A stretch of DNA of 64,000 nt from Hydractinia symbiolongicarpus (GCF_029227915.1 NC_079888.1:16351001-16415000); one strand, 5' to 3'. Numbered from the stretch's first letter, positions 1 to 12,494 are shown. Notes: a model not told the origin generated them from the sequence alone. Translations and numbers: made by a program.

Positions 1-3000
1 TTGTTTAGCTTAAACTGAATAACTTTGCTTGATGCCGCTGCAATCATTTCGGAGTTTGGAATAAGAGGATCACCTTTCCCACCAAACCATTTGTTAGCAT
101 GCGATGACTGGTTAGTTGAAAACTCAACAAAGTACTTCCTAATTGGTACCCCAATCTGCTCTCCTCTATGCCATCTCAATATGATATCTCCATTGTCTTT
201 ATTATAACAGTTACCATCAATGCGCAAACCTGTAGGTGGTTCTGGTGGTGCTTTGACCGTCAGATTTGCATGAGACCATTTTTCTGATATAACATTACCG
301 ACAGTGGTGTAAGCATGGCAAGAATACATTCCAGCATCATCCACAGTTAAATTCCTTATGAATAATAACCTAGGTGGACCAGTTGCACGCTGTTCAAGGT
401 AAATTCTATTTGTAAATTTAGTCATCCTCACACCACCCTTATACCATTCAATGCGCAAATCCAATCTTTTGTCCCAGCTAGCTCCACAAAATAGTTCTGT
501 ATAATCCCATCCAATATCTTCTCTACGACTTTCTATATGGTTAGTGATCAATGTTGGTTCTAAAAGTCAGAGAGCAAAATGTATAAAAATCAGTTGCTAG
601 TTAAAACAATAAATATAGCTACAATTAACCGCTTTTAACCACAATTAAATCTTTTTCACAAAAACTTTTTCACTAAAAATGAAAGTTTTACATTGCAGAG
701 CATTCTTTTTTTCTGCATAGACATTTTAATTGTGGTTATTGCCTGAACTTTACAAAAATAATTTTAAAAATCAATTCAAATAAAACTGTTTTGCAAAAAT
801 TTGAAGAGTTTTATGAAACAACAAAAATATAAATCTTATTTACTTTATCGTTATAAATTCAAAACAAAACAATACTTTAAACACAATTTTCCAAGTCACA
901 TTTTGTTGCAAAATAAAGCATTGGAAAATGTTACCTAAGACAACTGCAGTCCCTTCACTGAAAGCAGAACCAAGAATGTTAGTAGCTGAACATCTGTACT
1001 TTCCAGCATCTGATTTTTGCACATTTGTAATCTGGAGGGATCCATTTTTAAAAATTTTGTAACGACCACCATCAACAATATCAACATTGTCCCTTTTCCA
1101 CGTTTTTTCAGGTATAGGTCCACCCAATGGATTACAATGAATCATCATTGTGCTCGTCCTAAACAGATAGATTGGGTCGTCCAACGGAACACGAAATTCT
1201 GGTTTCATTTCTAAAAAATAAACAAGTATTTATTATTATTCTGCCATTTTGAATTTTAATTTTGTAAACAGCATTAAATAAAAAGTAAAACAAAAGGTTT
1301 ACAAAAAAGGCTTTAACAATTAAATTGACATCAGTTTATTATTTGTCTTTCAAACAACTGTTTATGGAAACTTTGGAAGTGTTGATTAGCCACATCAAAA
1401 TACAGTGAAAAGAGGAATAAAAGAGCAACATACCTTTTATTCTAAGAAATGTCGACATTGTCAACGTTTCCAATTCATTGAAGGCAACACAGATATATAT
1501 GCCATTATCTATAAACCTTGTTTCCTCGATGGTCAGTACTCCCCCGTAGTCGTTTACCCCATCACCTACCACCTTCTTTCTTTTATCTCTAAATATGTTG
1601 ATAGAGGGGATTCAAAGCTAAATCATGCATACAATCTGACAATCAGAGAATCTGTATAATACAGATTCTCTGAAAATGTATAATAATATATATTTAAATT
1701 GTATAAGACTTGCTTAAGTAATTGAAGCATGGATATGTTAAAACTTGGATAATTGTTCAAGGGTTAATATTCTAATATCAGATGGTGTGCAAAATTGAAA
1801 GATTTATGATTATAGAAACAGATTTTTCCCAAATAACAATTGCGTTATTTTCAATTAACATTGGCTGGCAGTCAGGCACTTCGCCTGTGAACAAAAATTC
1901 TTGATTTCGTTGGTAAATTTTTGCAGATGTAAATTTTAACCTTTAACACGCAGTACAGTCAAACCTGTGTTACAACCACCTCTCTATAAGGACCACCTTC
2001 TTATAAAGACCACTTTAAAGAGCCTACCTTCAAATTTAGTAATCTATAGTGACCACCTCCCTAACGCAACAAACACCCACACAATATGGCACCCCAGTTG
2101 CATCACAGCCTATATATAACGACCACTAAAATAAAAATGCTCATTTTGTCTTTGTGGTAATTTTACTGTAGGGAAACTCCATATATTTTGCTCAATGTTC
2201 TATAAAGCCAACTAACATGGTACATAATTACATTATATCAAAACTTTATTATCTTGCACAGTACGTTTTATATTATATTAGGTTTAGCTAACATGGCACC
2301 CAAAATAACAAAGTTAAAATAGTTTTTTTTAGCACTTTTTAGATTTAATGTTAGAAAGTACTACATTTTTCTAAAAACTTTGTTTGCCAACGTTTCAACA
2401 ACTTTAGCATCAAAAAACTGTGTAAGAACCAGAACTAGAGATGGTCGTTATAGATAGGTTTAACTGTGATGCTATTTGCTTCTAAGGGATAAACTGCCAC
2501 TTTGAAGAAAAAAGTTTTGATATTTCCCAATATTTTTTTAAATTGCTCAAACATTGGTATCTTTATTTCCCCTTTTAGTCCCAAAAAAACATATATCAAT
2601 ATTACATTAAGTTGTAATAAAGGAATCCACATATATCTGGGAAAGTTACATTGAGCAGAACATACAAAAAAACATACTGTGATGTAATTAATCTTGTTCC
2701 ATTCTGAAACCACTCAACTTTAGGTGTTGGGAACCCAGTGGCATTGCATATCAATTCAAAACGATTACCCAAAGGTTGATCAATCGTATCCGGAAGAACG
2801 TTTTTCCATTTTGGTGGGACTATGAGAGAAGCAAACATGATGAGCTCCTGGACTATAAGAGCTTTGTACTTTACGCTCTGAAATAATGTTTCGTGACTCA
2901 TTTGATAACCCAAAAAAAATTGTCAATAGTTGTAGAAATATTTGGAAACAGTTAAAGCATATCTACCTGTTATAGTTCTTTATGCTTTAGTTTTAGTCAA

Positions 3001-6000
3001 TTACTTTTGTAAAGAAGTTTTGATACAAAGAAAAAACCTACATAGGACTGTCAATTGGCCTTGTCTGTGGTCCTCTCCATGAGCATTCTTTGCGTAACAT
3101 CTAAATGTACCACCTGAATATCTAGTCAATCTTCTGATACGAAGTTCCATCTTGTTCCCAAAAAACTCAAAAAACTCAAAATTTAGTTTTCCATCACCAG
3201 TTACACTTCTAATAGGGACTCCTTGATATTCCCAGCGGTACTCTGGCAGAGGTCTAAACACAACCACATAATAAACGATGCAAAAGTGAAACATTTTCGT
3301 TCCTGGTCAGGAGACGCCATGTGATCACATGTAGTCCACATACACATAATTTTGAGGGATCAATTTACTGCTCACATAATTTACAAAATGTGAAATAAAG
3401 TTTTTAATAAGTTTATTTGCTTATTATGAAAATATAATTGTGAAAATTTATTACTCCTGGTAATGCTTAAAGTTGATGTTTCGAAAAGCCTTTTATTCTT
3501 TAAGAGTTTTTACTAAAGAAATGTCTTCCAGACATTTTTAATAACTCCAAATTGGTTGAAAAATTTAGTTGAAAAAATCTAAGTAGCACAACAGAGAATT
3601 CCATGAGTCAAGTGCTCATGCCCACACATGCGCAAAACTATCTAGGCGTGGCCACTATCGCATATGCAAAAGGTACACATCAGCTATTTTGGAACACTTA
3701 ACCTCTTTCTTACTGAAAGATTTAAACAGGAGCATTACTTATTAAACCCGAAGACTCATTATAAAAATATTTTTTTCAGTATAATTCTAATATTTTTTTG
3801 TTTACTTGTATTTTTAAATTCTAAACTGTATAAAAAATGCTCGAGTGGGAATTATTTCGAATCTTTTCTAATGTATTTCTGCAGCATATACTATACTTGC
3901 TCAGGCATTATTTTAGGATTTAAAGCTACAGCCGCTTTTACTGTAAGACTGAGTTTAAATTTTCCGATTTTGGTATTCCCAGCTAAACAACATAAAAAGC
4001 TCACAAGTTTTTTTGGTAGCGCATGTGCAAATAAAGTAAATCTCAAATTTCAAATTTTGAAATGCTCATTTCAATCATACGTGAAAAAATGATGAATTTT
4101 AAGCATTATAAGTAGATTTGTAAATAAAATATGTCTCATCACCATTCATCATTCTTGGCTTAACGTCCGTTTTCCATGCTAGCATGGGTTAGAAGGGGTA
4201 TATTAATGAGCCTCTTCCAATCTGATCTAGACTATGTTAGATCTAAACTCAACTTTCTCTGTATCAAACCTGTCCTTATAACCTCCTGCCAAGTCTTTCT
4301 CAGTCTGCCTCTGGGCTTTTGCCCAGGAACTATCAAGTCTCTACACTTTCTTACCCAATTATCCTCCTCCATTCTTTCCAAGTGCCCCAGCCAATTCAAT
4401 CTTCTTTTACACATCCACCTAACCATTTTCATCTTTCTAAACGGTCTGCTTCACTGCCCATGTCTCACTACCATACAACATAACACTTCTTACACAGGCC
4501 TCATACAACCTACTTTTACCTCAATTGACAAGACTCTGCTAGTCAACAACGGAAGTAACTCTCTGAACTTTTTCCAAGCAGAACCATTCCTGCAAGTAAA
4601 ACTTCTTCCAACACCCCTTTCACTGCCCAACATATCACCTAAGTAACAGAAGTTCTCAACTATCTCTAACGAGCCACTGTTGTACATCATTAAAGCTGGA
4701 AATACTTCATTCTCTATAATCTCACCTTTGCAACTCTTGCATACAAACTGAATGTCAGCTCTTAACCTTCCACCAATACTACTGCACTTCTTATGTACCC
4801 AATGCTTGCAAGTCTGACAAAAAATTGTTGTTGTTGTTACTACCAACCCCTTTTCTGCTAATCTTGACTTTAGACTTTGCTGTGTTCACCCTTAGCCCTT
4901 TCTCTCCCAGTCCTTTTTTCCACTTCTCAAACTTTTCACTCCATCGACAGCGCTTCTAAGACTAGAAGACTAAACCCTGATGTACACCAACATTTACACT
5001 AAATTCATCACTAAGTGAATTGTTAATCCTGACACGACTTCTAGCATTGCTGTACATAGACTGTACCATCGTAACTAGCCACTCATCCACACCTAATGTT
5101 CTCATAGCCCACCAAATAACTTTATGTGGCACTCTATCAAAAGCTTTCTCTAAATCTACAAAGGCAAAATAGAGATGCCTTCTCTAAAACTAATTTTAAA
5201 AAAAAATTGTGTTTTTTTTCAACAGTATATTTACAAGACTGAAAATTCACCAAGTTTTTGAATGCATTCACATACCGTCCTGTTGCTCCACAAGTTAGAA
5301 CAAATGGCCTATCAACTGCTCCTTTCATGGTCTTTGGCATATGAGCTTCCAAAACTGGTTCACGGTTTTCCAGTGCAGCTAAATGATTAAATTAGAAAAA
5401 TTAAAATTATAAAAATTGATTCATGCTAGCTTTTTACCTACCTACTGTGAATTTTTTCACAGGCTCAGAGCTAGTTACCCAGTTATCTAGAAAAATTTTG
5501 TAAAAACATTGTGCCTGTTATTTGATTATAGTAAAGGTCCCGTGGTTTAAAAACCTGGAAGCTATTTTATTTTACATAAAGAATACCTACTGTTATTAAT
5601 GAAGTTCAAGTTAAAAATTAACAAATTTAAAGTGCCAGTGCAATGTTGTTTTTCAAACTTTCAAAGCTGTCTTCCTTGTGTGTCTACTTTCATTTTCAAT
5701 TTTGTAAACATTATGCCCAAGAAACAAGACTTTTCTAAAATGCTTCGCCCACGTCAGTGGCAAAGTTTAAAATCAAGACAGAAAAACATAGTAATTTAGC
5801 ACTAACCCAATGGGAAAAATAAAATTACAAATAAACAACTTAAAAAAAGTATGTAAATATGCTGTAAGAAGTAATACATGAAAAAAAATTCATGTTGAAA
5901 CTTTTTTGTTTGGTTCTCTTTTAAGTAATTTTGGGTACCTTGGATTTTGAAGATTTTAAAGCAGGCAAAACAATAAAAATCATGATGGTGGAAATGGAGT

Positions 6001-9000
6001 AAGGCAAAAAAGTACAGTGCAATCGCAAAGTAAAACAAACTTAGTGCTGTACAATAGACACTGGAAACAAGCTCAGGCATCTATATATTGCACAATGTGG
6101 AGCACTTTGATTTCTGCGCCCTAAACATACGTGCCAAAAGATTGGAGTGGGCTTTTACTGCCCAAGGGGTTTATGAAGCTGTAAATCATGGCTTGTGGGT
6201 ACGATCTTCGAAATTGAGTATTTACTCCAATAATTTCTTGAACATTTTTGTAGTTAAACTATATGATTGTAGTTAGGCCACAGTTAATTTAATTTTCATT
6301 TAGGGTTCATTTTATCATTTACGTAATGTATAATGCAGCATTATTATGTGTTTTCAAAAAACAACTTTTTTTTAACAGTGCTTTATTTTTCATTTTTTTT
6401 GTTTGCGGATTGTCCTTTAAAGCCTATTTTTGATCGTCCTGTTTTTTGATTTAAAAAATTTAGAATGCGAGCAGTGGACGCTAAAGGAAAAATTAATTAA
6501 CTATAGCTTTAATAACAATTTGATACATATTCAAGCTTTAAATAAAAATAATATGCACACAACAACCCACAATGTATTGGTTATGTGTGGAAGGGGTTTA
6601 ATGTATCCTGAATATTGATTTTTTAGAAAATTAAACCATATACACAAAAAATACTTACTTTTATATGCTGTTAGAAACATGTATTTGTTTGAAGCTACAG
6701 TTTGTCCATAGTTGGTTATAATACACGAAAGTCCACCAAGACTAGATGACTGGAGAATATCAAACTCGTCAACGTAACTATACACAAGATCACCATTATT
6801 TTTTATAAACATACGTTTATTAGGATTTCCAGAGTAAAAATATTCTGTTTTTCTTGTTTTTAAGTCAACAGCTCCCCAACTGTATTCACACCCATAGCCA
6901 AGTTTGTGTGCTGGACAGTTTATAGTCTCACTTTTACCAACCGTTGGATTTATTTCTATAGTGTTGTCTTTCCGTAAATAATTATCTCGTGAATTAAACT
7001 TAGCCATAACACGAATTTGAATATACTTTTCTAAAAATACAGCACCAACTTCATTCCGTGCTATGCAACGATATCGACCTGTGTCGTGCTTGTCACTTTC
7101 ATCGTTATATTTCCCCTTGACACCTTTAATAGTGATTCGATTTCCTAAATTACAAAAAAAAATGTACGTATCTGTAAAACGCTTTTAATCACACATAGAA
7201 CAAAAAAAGAATAAAACATGGTTATTATCACTTTAGGGACATGAAATTATGTACAACACAAAATGTTACCTTTAAGTATGTGTCGAATTTCGGCTCCTTC
7301 CACACCATTAAATGGTTGGTCTTTGACAAACTTGACCCCATTAAATGACCACTCTATAGTAGGTGCTGGGTTGCCAGATGCACTGCATTCCATTTTAAGA
7401 TCCCCAAAACCGACAACATTCTGAATTGGTATTGGTTGGAGGATCACCACCTCATGGACTTTCGGAGGGATTTCTAAAATGCAAGAATATAGTAAATCTG
7501 TCTTCACAGCCAACTTCACAAGCACAGTTTAGCTGTTTAAATAAAAAGGTGAACAAGTGCTTTCGGTATAGGTTCCACCTGCCTAAAGCTAACAGTTTGC
7601 TGTAACTTTGTGTTTTATTATTTTCATATTGTATGTAACCACAAAATAGTTTACCAATATATAGCTTTCTAACAATTTTTAATTTTTATTAACCTTTACT
7701 AAAATAGTATTGACTATTAATTTATGAAAATATATCAATGTTTAGATGTAAACCTTGCTATTACACGTAAGAATATAAGACCCTCTTCCTAACAAACGTG
7801 TCTAGGGGTCTAGTTCTAAAAGTACATTACTTTCCAATTTTTTTCTTAACTAGATTTATGAGAATGATATACCCTGTCTATTATTTCCAGGAGTGGTCAT
7901 GGCTTGGGTGGGAAGACCTAGAGTATTTAATGCTCATTTTAAGTTACAAGTTTTAAGTTTGTGGCGCCGTAGATTAGTGGTTATAGCTCTCGTACTCTGT
8001 GCGGGAGACCGGGGTTCGATTCCTCTTGACGGCGATTCAACATGGGCGAGTGAATGTTACCATAGCCCCGGGTTAACCCAAGCCATGTGAGGGAAATTGG
8101 GAAGATGGCACACTGTGTTGGCTGTTGGATGTTACCGGGAGTTGTCTAGTAGAGCGCAGGCTCTAATTGGGTCTGCGTAGCTCAAAATGAACATTAAATA
8201 CTCTAGGACTCTCCATCTACGCCATGGCCCCTCCTGGAAATAATAGACAGGGTATATCCCTCGATATTTGTGAGGCAAGCCATGTAAAATATGCACATCT
8301 ATCTATCTACAGACACAATAAGGTCGGCGCTCTAGCAGACAACTCCCTGGAACATTAAACGGCCCATACAGTGTGCAATCTTCGCAACTCCCTTACATGG
8401 CTTGGGTTAACCTGGGCTATGGTCACATTCACTCTCTCGTATTGAATTGCTACCAAGGGGAATTAAACCCTGGTTTCCTGTACAAAGTGCAAGAGTTATA
8501 AGTTACCTAATTGCACATAAATTTGAAGTTCTGGATAGAAAACGTGTCAAATAAAGTATTACATAGTTTTTAGGTTCATTTTAAAACATTTTGGATCGAC
8601 AAACTGAGATATTATTTTCCTTTTTGTAAAGTTCCCTTCAAAAAATTATTAATACATTTCAATAAAACATTTCTTTTGAGGGAAACACAAGGTACAGTAC
8701 TGGAATCAGGACACCTAACATAGTGAGCGCGTATCATGCGTGAAACGAACGATCTGATCCTATCGTGACCATTGCGATAGAAAAAATTTAAACATTTAAA
8801 AATTCTTTTGCATCTTGTAATATATTTTTATTGGAAATTGGATTTTAGAATTAAGGCGACCATAACGTAATAGTTGTTCTGTGAGCGAAGTAGATAGGAG
8901 CTTACGTTCTAATTTTATCGAGCATGTATGTTGGAAAAACAAAAAAAAATTAAAAAAATAACATTGGAGAAGGGACAAGCATATTTTTCTATGTATTTTG

Positions 9001-11074
9001 CATAACGCACACAGTTTATATTTTTTAGTTGCAAAGACAAAATAATAATAATAATAATAATCTCACTTAAAATCTCACAAAATGGAACTAGCAGTCACAG
9101 AATATACTTGTGTTATTTCGAAAAAAAAACAAAATATAGAATGAAAAAAGCAAAATATAAATTTGATAAAAAAGTTTAGTGTTCTTTTAATGTTTTTGCG
9201 CAGTCTTAAGAAAATCTAAATTTAAGTGCAAAAACTTTTTACTTACCCAAATCAATTTATAAACATGTGCATGTGGTTGCTTTTTCCGTTTGTTTTATAG
9301 TTCTGTGTCATTATTTTTTTCATACTGGAGAAAAGTGGGGGACGTTTAAACTTCTGAACCCCAAACACATTTTTAATTTATTTTTCATATTTTTAATGGT
9401 CATTTGATGCTTAAAGGTAGTGAAGGTAGAAAAGAAAATCATCATCCATACATTTAATTTTACATTTTTTAATAGTTTTAACAGAAATTAATAATGAAGT
9501 CCTGGGCACTAGGTTGTGAAATACATGTCAATAACAACTAACAATGATACCTACTATACTGGTCTATTACCAGAAGCAAATCATTTCAATGTGCTCAATG
9601 TGATTGCAAAGATATAAATAGATTAGAATAACATTCAATACAAAGAAAAATGATCTCCAGAATTGTGTTTTGAGAGAATATGGTAAAAGTGTTGCGGTAT
9701 TAGATTTTAGCAAGCGTAATTTTGAACAAATATAATAATCATAACAAAGGAGGGTGTTACAACAATAATAATTTTTTTTTTCACGAGATGGGATAAGAAA
9801 ATATTTGATTGTTTTTTCTTTTTTTTTCTTTAAAACATTTTCGCTTGATATTATTATTTTACTAGTTATTTAAACCCGTGGAATAATCCACTTAAATTTA
9901 TTTTATTTGTTCAATTTAAACGAAATTCCGTGGAGATATCCACTCAAAAACATTTAAAATTTATTCTATGTTTCTGATCACAAAATCATTTGTTGTCAGT
10001 TTCATTTAAAGACGCAAGCAATAAAAACTTTTGAACGAAATTGACAACTATAATAACAACATTAATTGCCTTTATTTGACTTTACTTGTATAACAATTTA
10101 TAACAAAGGTCCCGTCACGGTAAATTTAAATTCTCATGCAATAAAATTCCTAACTAATGAAATCACTTTATTTTATCACATGATTTGTTTTAGCCAAACA
10201 ACGAAATTCATTCAAGCAGGAATAAATAAAACCAATATGTTTTTCATGTAACAGTAGACAATAGACAGGTGTTTAAGGGAATAATAAAAAATTAATTACC
10301 CGTGACTTTTGTGTAATAAAGTTTACATAATTACACAAAGGTTTTTAGGAGAACAATAAAATAAATTAACCGAGACTTTACAAAAGACAGAACAAAAATA
10401 AATGTTTAGCAAAAGTGACATGTTACCGCGGCTGTTTCTTTAGAAAAAACAACACATCCACTTTGCCTGTTACAGACACACGGAACTGGCGTATTATTAT
10501 ATAGATTGTTTTTGTGAAAATTACGCGGATACAGGATCCACGATGTTAGGTGTCCTGATTCCAGCGCTGTATATAAATAAATTCAAAACTTTGAAATATT
10601 TAACCACCACTTTTTGTATTTCAGTTGAAATCAGCCAGAAAAAAATGACATAAACAAGAAATGAAGTACAGCTCATATAACAATGAAAACAATATATTTT
10701 TACAGCAAAAATTGGTATGTGAAATGAAATTTGCATGTCACAATAAGATTCAGACTAACAGTCAAAATGTGTACAGAAATTATCAGGTTTTAGGAGACAC
10801 AGATTTGAAGCTCTCCCCAGCACCAGAAAAAAAGTTTTGAAGATAAGTGAAACAAAGAAACAGGGGATTTCTAAAATGGATGAAACCATCTCAAGCTAAA
10901 CCAACTGCCTAAGGTTCATTGTAAAGTCACCAATTATTCTCTTAGGCAACCAATTTCACAAACTTACACATTTTTAAAATAATGTAGGTACTTACGTTCC
11001 TCCACAGGTGGGAGTTGACAACTTGCTATATAAAACAACCATGCAGCAAATATGTAATAAATAGTAATTTTCAT
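1..11074 (-). CDS. L1/contactin-type Ig-FNIII cell adhesion protein, 5' part (truncated by window edge)
   Basis: Nine coding exons on the minus strand: 11074-10996, 7473-7270, 7144-6659, 5378-5276, 3253-3042, 2819-2678, 1588-1434, 1210-935 and 559-<1. All introns are GT-AG and all junction phases agree, giving 738 residues so far. Exon 1 encodes a signal peptide (MKITIYYIFAAWLFYIASC, then QLPP). Six Ig domains follow at about residues 27-155, 160-256, 257-361, 362-460, 461-552 and 553-655. Each has a Cys pair and a core Trp, and most have the D-x-G-x-Y-x-C type signature (DTGRYRC, DAGKYRC, DAGMYSC). After Ig6, PPEPPTGL starts a fibronectin III domain near residue 656, in the same exon. Six Ig domains followed by FNIII is the layout of L1CAM/neuroglian and contactin. 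The membrane anchor lies outside the window, so the two families cannot be separated. Likely role (family knowledge): homophilic or heterophilic adhesion at the cell surface. Confidence 0.88.
1950..2190. repeat. Pogo/Tigger-like inverted-repeat element fragment
   Basis: This intron segment begins with acagtcaaacctgtgttaca and repeats the phrase gaccacc about every 25-45 bases (ctctataaggaccacc, taaagaccac, tagtgaccacc, taacgaccac). That resembles the ends of pogo/Tigger-type DNA transposons (family knowledge). No transposase reading frame is visible and the second terminus is not clear. Confidence 0.4.
4141..5172 (-). mobile_element. Degraded non-LTR (LINE) retrotransposon fragment
   Basis: Read on the minus strand from 5172, it encodes reverse-transcriptase palm sequence (FVDLEKAFDRVPHKV, then NVGVHQG). 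It then jumps to sequence typical of the region after the YADD motif (KFEKWKKGLGEKGLRVN), so the catalytic YADD segment has been deleted. Next come a CxxC-type cluster (FCQTCKHWVHKKC) and the 3' region (RRLNWLGHLERMEEDNWVRK). The 3' end carries ccatgctagcatggaaaacg and an ATGATG-type tail. The frame is broken several times. It sits in the intron between the 5378-5276 and 3253-3042 exons of the Ig gene. Two more 3'-end copies lie at 51661-51743 and 54047-54250. The clade is not resolved. Confidence 0.8.
7866..7946 (-). repeat. SINE 3'-region fragment, minus orientation
   Basis: It matches the 3' half of the SINE at 31066-31416 in the same orientation (accctgtctattatttccag, then tagagtatttaatgct). 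It directly precedes a full SINE in the opposite orientation. Together they form a large imperfect palindrome with the copy of the same segment near 8185-8262. Confidence 0.7.
7964..8311 (+). repeat. tRNA-derived SINE, near full length
   Basis: The head (7964-8035) is a 72-base tRNA-like sequence. It has an A-box-like tagattagtgg (7970-7980) and a B-box ggttcgattcc (8013-8023). The putative acceptor strands gcgccgt and acggcga pair at six of seven positions. An unrelated body follows and the element ends in an ATCT repeat (8299-8311). Length is about 348 bases. The copy at 31066-31416 has the same head, body and tail. Transcription by RNA polymerase III from the internal boxes is expected from the family. 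Confidence 0.8.
8312..8510 (-). repeat. SINE 5' portion, minus orientation
   Basis: Reading the minus strand from 8510 recovers a diverged tRNA-like head (gggtttaattcccc corresponds to the B-box) and the first body segment of the same SINE. It ends where the ATCT tail of the plus copy begins, so the two elements are tail to tail. Confidence 0.7.
8694..10571. mobile_element. 1.88 kb inverted-repeat DNA transposon, non-autonomous
   Basis: The 33-base termini at 8694-8726 and 10539-10571 are inverted copies sharing the unbroken core tggaatcaggacacctaac; only four positions differ. Each end starts TACAG, consistent with insertion at a TA dinucleotide, as in Tc1/mariner-type elements (inference). 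The interior is AT-rich, has no reading frame resembling a transposase, and contains a CCCGTGG/CCACTT stem repeat at 9861. It lies in intron 1 of the Ig gene. Confidence 0.7.
9861..9892 (+). repeat. Copy of the actagt...cccgtgg/ccac stem repeat
   Basis: actagttatt, then cccgtggaataatccact. The same module occurs at 22288-22320, where the stem is perfect, and at 45220-45252. A short dispersed repeat end is the simplest reading. Confidence 0.5.
10996..11074 (-). other. Coding exon 1 (signal peptide) of the Ig-FNIII gene
   Basis: The start codon is at 11074-11072. The hydrophobic core is followed by A-S-C and then Gln, a plausible signal-peptidase site. The donor is gtaagt at 10995, phase 1. 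The next coding exon is 3.5 kb away, and the intron between is packed with transposon relics. A TAG lies six bases before the ATG, so the 5' UTR may be spliced. Confidence 0.85.
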
Positions 11075-11200
11075 TTTAAACTACATAACACAAAATGCAA
11101 ATAATACATGACAAAACAAAAAACAAGATTCTTTTTAACATTTCATGTTGGCAAAAATGTTATACTAATATGCCTTGGATATACCCTATTTTTCAGCTAA

Positions 11201-11602
11201 GCTATTCTCGGATCCGGGTTAGCATTATCAAATTTTTTTAAAAAAAACAAGGAACTTTTGAGTAAAATGAGCGCCATACTTGGATTTAACAGCAAAAATT
11301 ATATAACATAGGAAATTTAGAGTACGAAAAGATTATTAGACCAGGATTTATTGTAATTCAAAGTTTTTAAATTTTATAAGAGTTTGATCATAATATCTAA
11401 CTGCAGTGGAAAATTTTCACTGCAGTTAATTTGTGTCATCATTTCTTCATAAAACATCAAAAGTTTGGCTACTAATAGAGGCAGTTGTACTTAGTGTATA
11501 AACTTAAAAATTTGCATGTTTTCATAAATTTTGGTGTTGAATTTAAATAGTTTGTCATTTTGTTGAAAATGATCAGAAAATCTCAACCCGGATGCGATAA
11601 TA
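11201..11602 (+). mobile_element. MITE with terminal inverted repeats, copy 1
   Basis: It begins gctattctcggatccgggtt and ends with the inverse of the same motif (tctcaacccggatgcgataat). The whole 402-base unit matches the element at 30641-31022 in the opposite orientation, including internal landmarks such as acaaggaacttttgag and actaatagaggcagttgtac. No coding capacity. It lies just upstream of the Ig gene start. Confidence 0.78.
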
Positions 11603-11698
11603 CTTTATCACACAAAATTTGAACAGGTATATGCTTACATATGTGATAGAACGTCAGCAATCACAATTTAATGTGACATGTGGCATGTTTTTTTAAGT

Positions 11699-11748
11699 AA
11701 GCCTCCTTGAATTGTAACTAACTCCAAAGTTACAATTCAAGGAGGCTT
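11699..11748. repeat. Perfect 21-base inverted repeat (hairpin)
   Basis: The arms 11699-11719 (aagcctccttgaattgtaact) and 11728-11748 are exact reverse complements around an 8-base loop. No run of T follows to suggest a polymerase III terminator. It may be a very short foldback element or a structured transcript. Confidence 0.85.
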
Positions 11749-12028
11749 CTAGTAAACATTTCAACATTTCAAACATTTCAAAATTAGATTAAGGCCTTAA
11801 TTCAATTTTTCTTATATAATTTTACAAATAGTTTTTTATTTTTTATTTTTTTGATTCATAAGCCTTTGTTATTTTTTCTTTGTTAGCAAGACATGTCGAA
11901 ACAGTATTTTTCTTCACACATATTCCAATGCGATATTCTTTTTTGTGTATTTTCCCTTTTTGGTCTTCTGCTAAGATTTATATTTCTGAATAATGGAAAT
12001 GTTTACCCTGTTTATTTCTTGACTCCTA

Positions 12029-12300
12029 TCAATTTTCAGAACAAAAAGGTAAGATTTTAGAGTTGAATTTAAGATAAGACCAAACCTCACTGTCATCAGA
12101 ATTAGTGAGGTATTCAAAATCTTTAGAGCTTAATTCATTACAGCTCGGGTGGACCCATGAGTCACAAAAATTACAGAATATAGCTTTAGAATTATTCCTA
12201 ACTAACTTATTGCAGATGGAGCAGAAAAATTTGTTAGAGCCTAAGGGCATAAGGGTGGTCAAACGAACAGTAAAACTCAAGAAAACAAATAGCTAACCCA
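12029..12300 (-). pseudogene. LINE-type PHD-like zinc finger fragment
   Basis: The minus-strand frame holds FCSICNKLV, then IFCNFCDSWVHPSCNELS, then LPFCSEN. This is the C-x2-C / C-x2-C-x3-VH-x2-C finger found at the start of many non-LTR retrotransposon ORFs (family knowledge). The final Cys pair expected near WSYLKF is missing, so the finger is degraded. About 83 codons are open. No reverse transcriptase follows in this orientation, so this is an isolated fragment. Confidence 0.6.
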
Positions 12301-12478
12301 GTCAAGTGTGAAGTTTTAGGCTCCTAAGGGAAGGAGTCAAGGGACTAGCAATACAGAACAATACTAAAGGGCATGAAAAATAAGCATTGTAAGGATGATA
12401 TAAAAAATATAAAAGTTAACAACAATACTTGAAACAACTTAAATGATATAGGCAAAAATAAGAGAGAAGAGAAACATT

Positions 12479-12494
12479 ACGATCGTACGATCGT
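12479..12494. repeat. 16-base perfect palindrome
   Basis: acgatcgtacgatcgt is its own reverse complement and is itself a tandem of acgatcgt. It may mark the edge of an inserted element. No function can be assigned. Confidence 0.5.

Noticed and set aside
3664-4092. Plus-strand frame of 142 codons in an intron of the Ig gene
   Set aside because: Phe/Leu/Lys-rich low-complexity translation, no domain, no splice context; it is what AT-rich intron DNA gives by chance.
4176-4646. Plus-strand frame of 156 codons
   Set aside because: It is the antisense of the LINE 3' region, whose minus-strand translation has recognisable motifs.
7964-8035. Functional tRNA gene
   Set aside because: The D-arm does not fold, the acceptor stem has a mismatch, and the sequence continues into a repeated body with an ATCT tail, so it is a SINE head.
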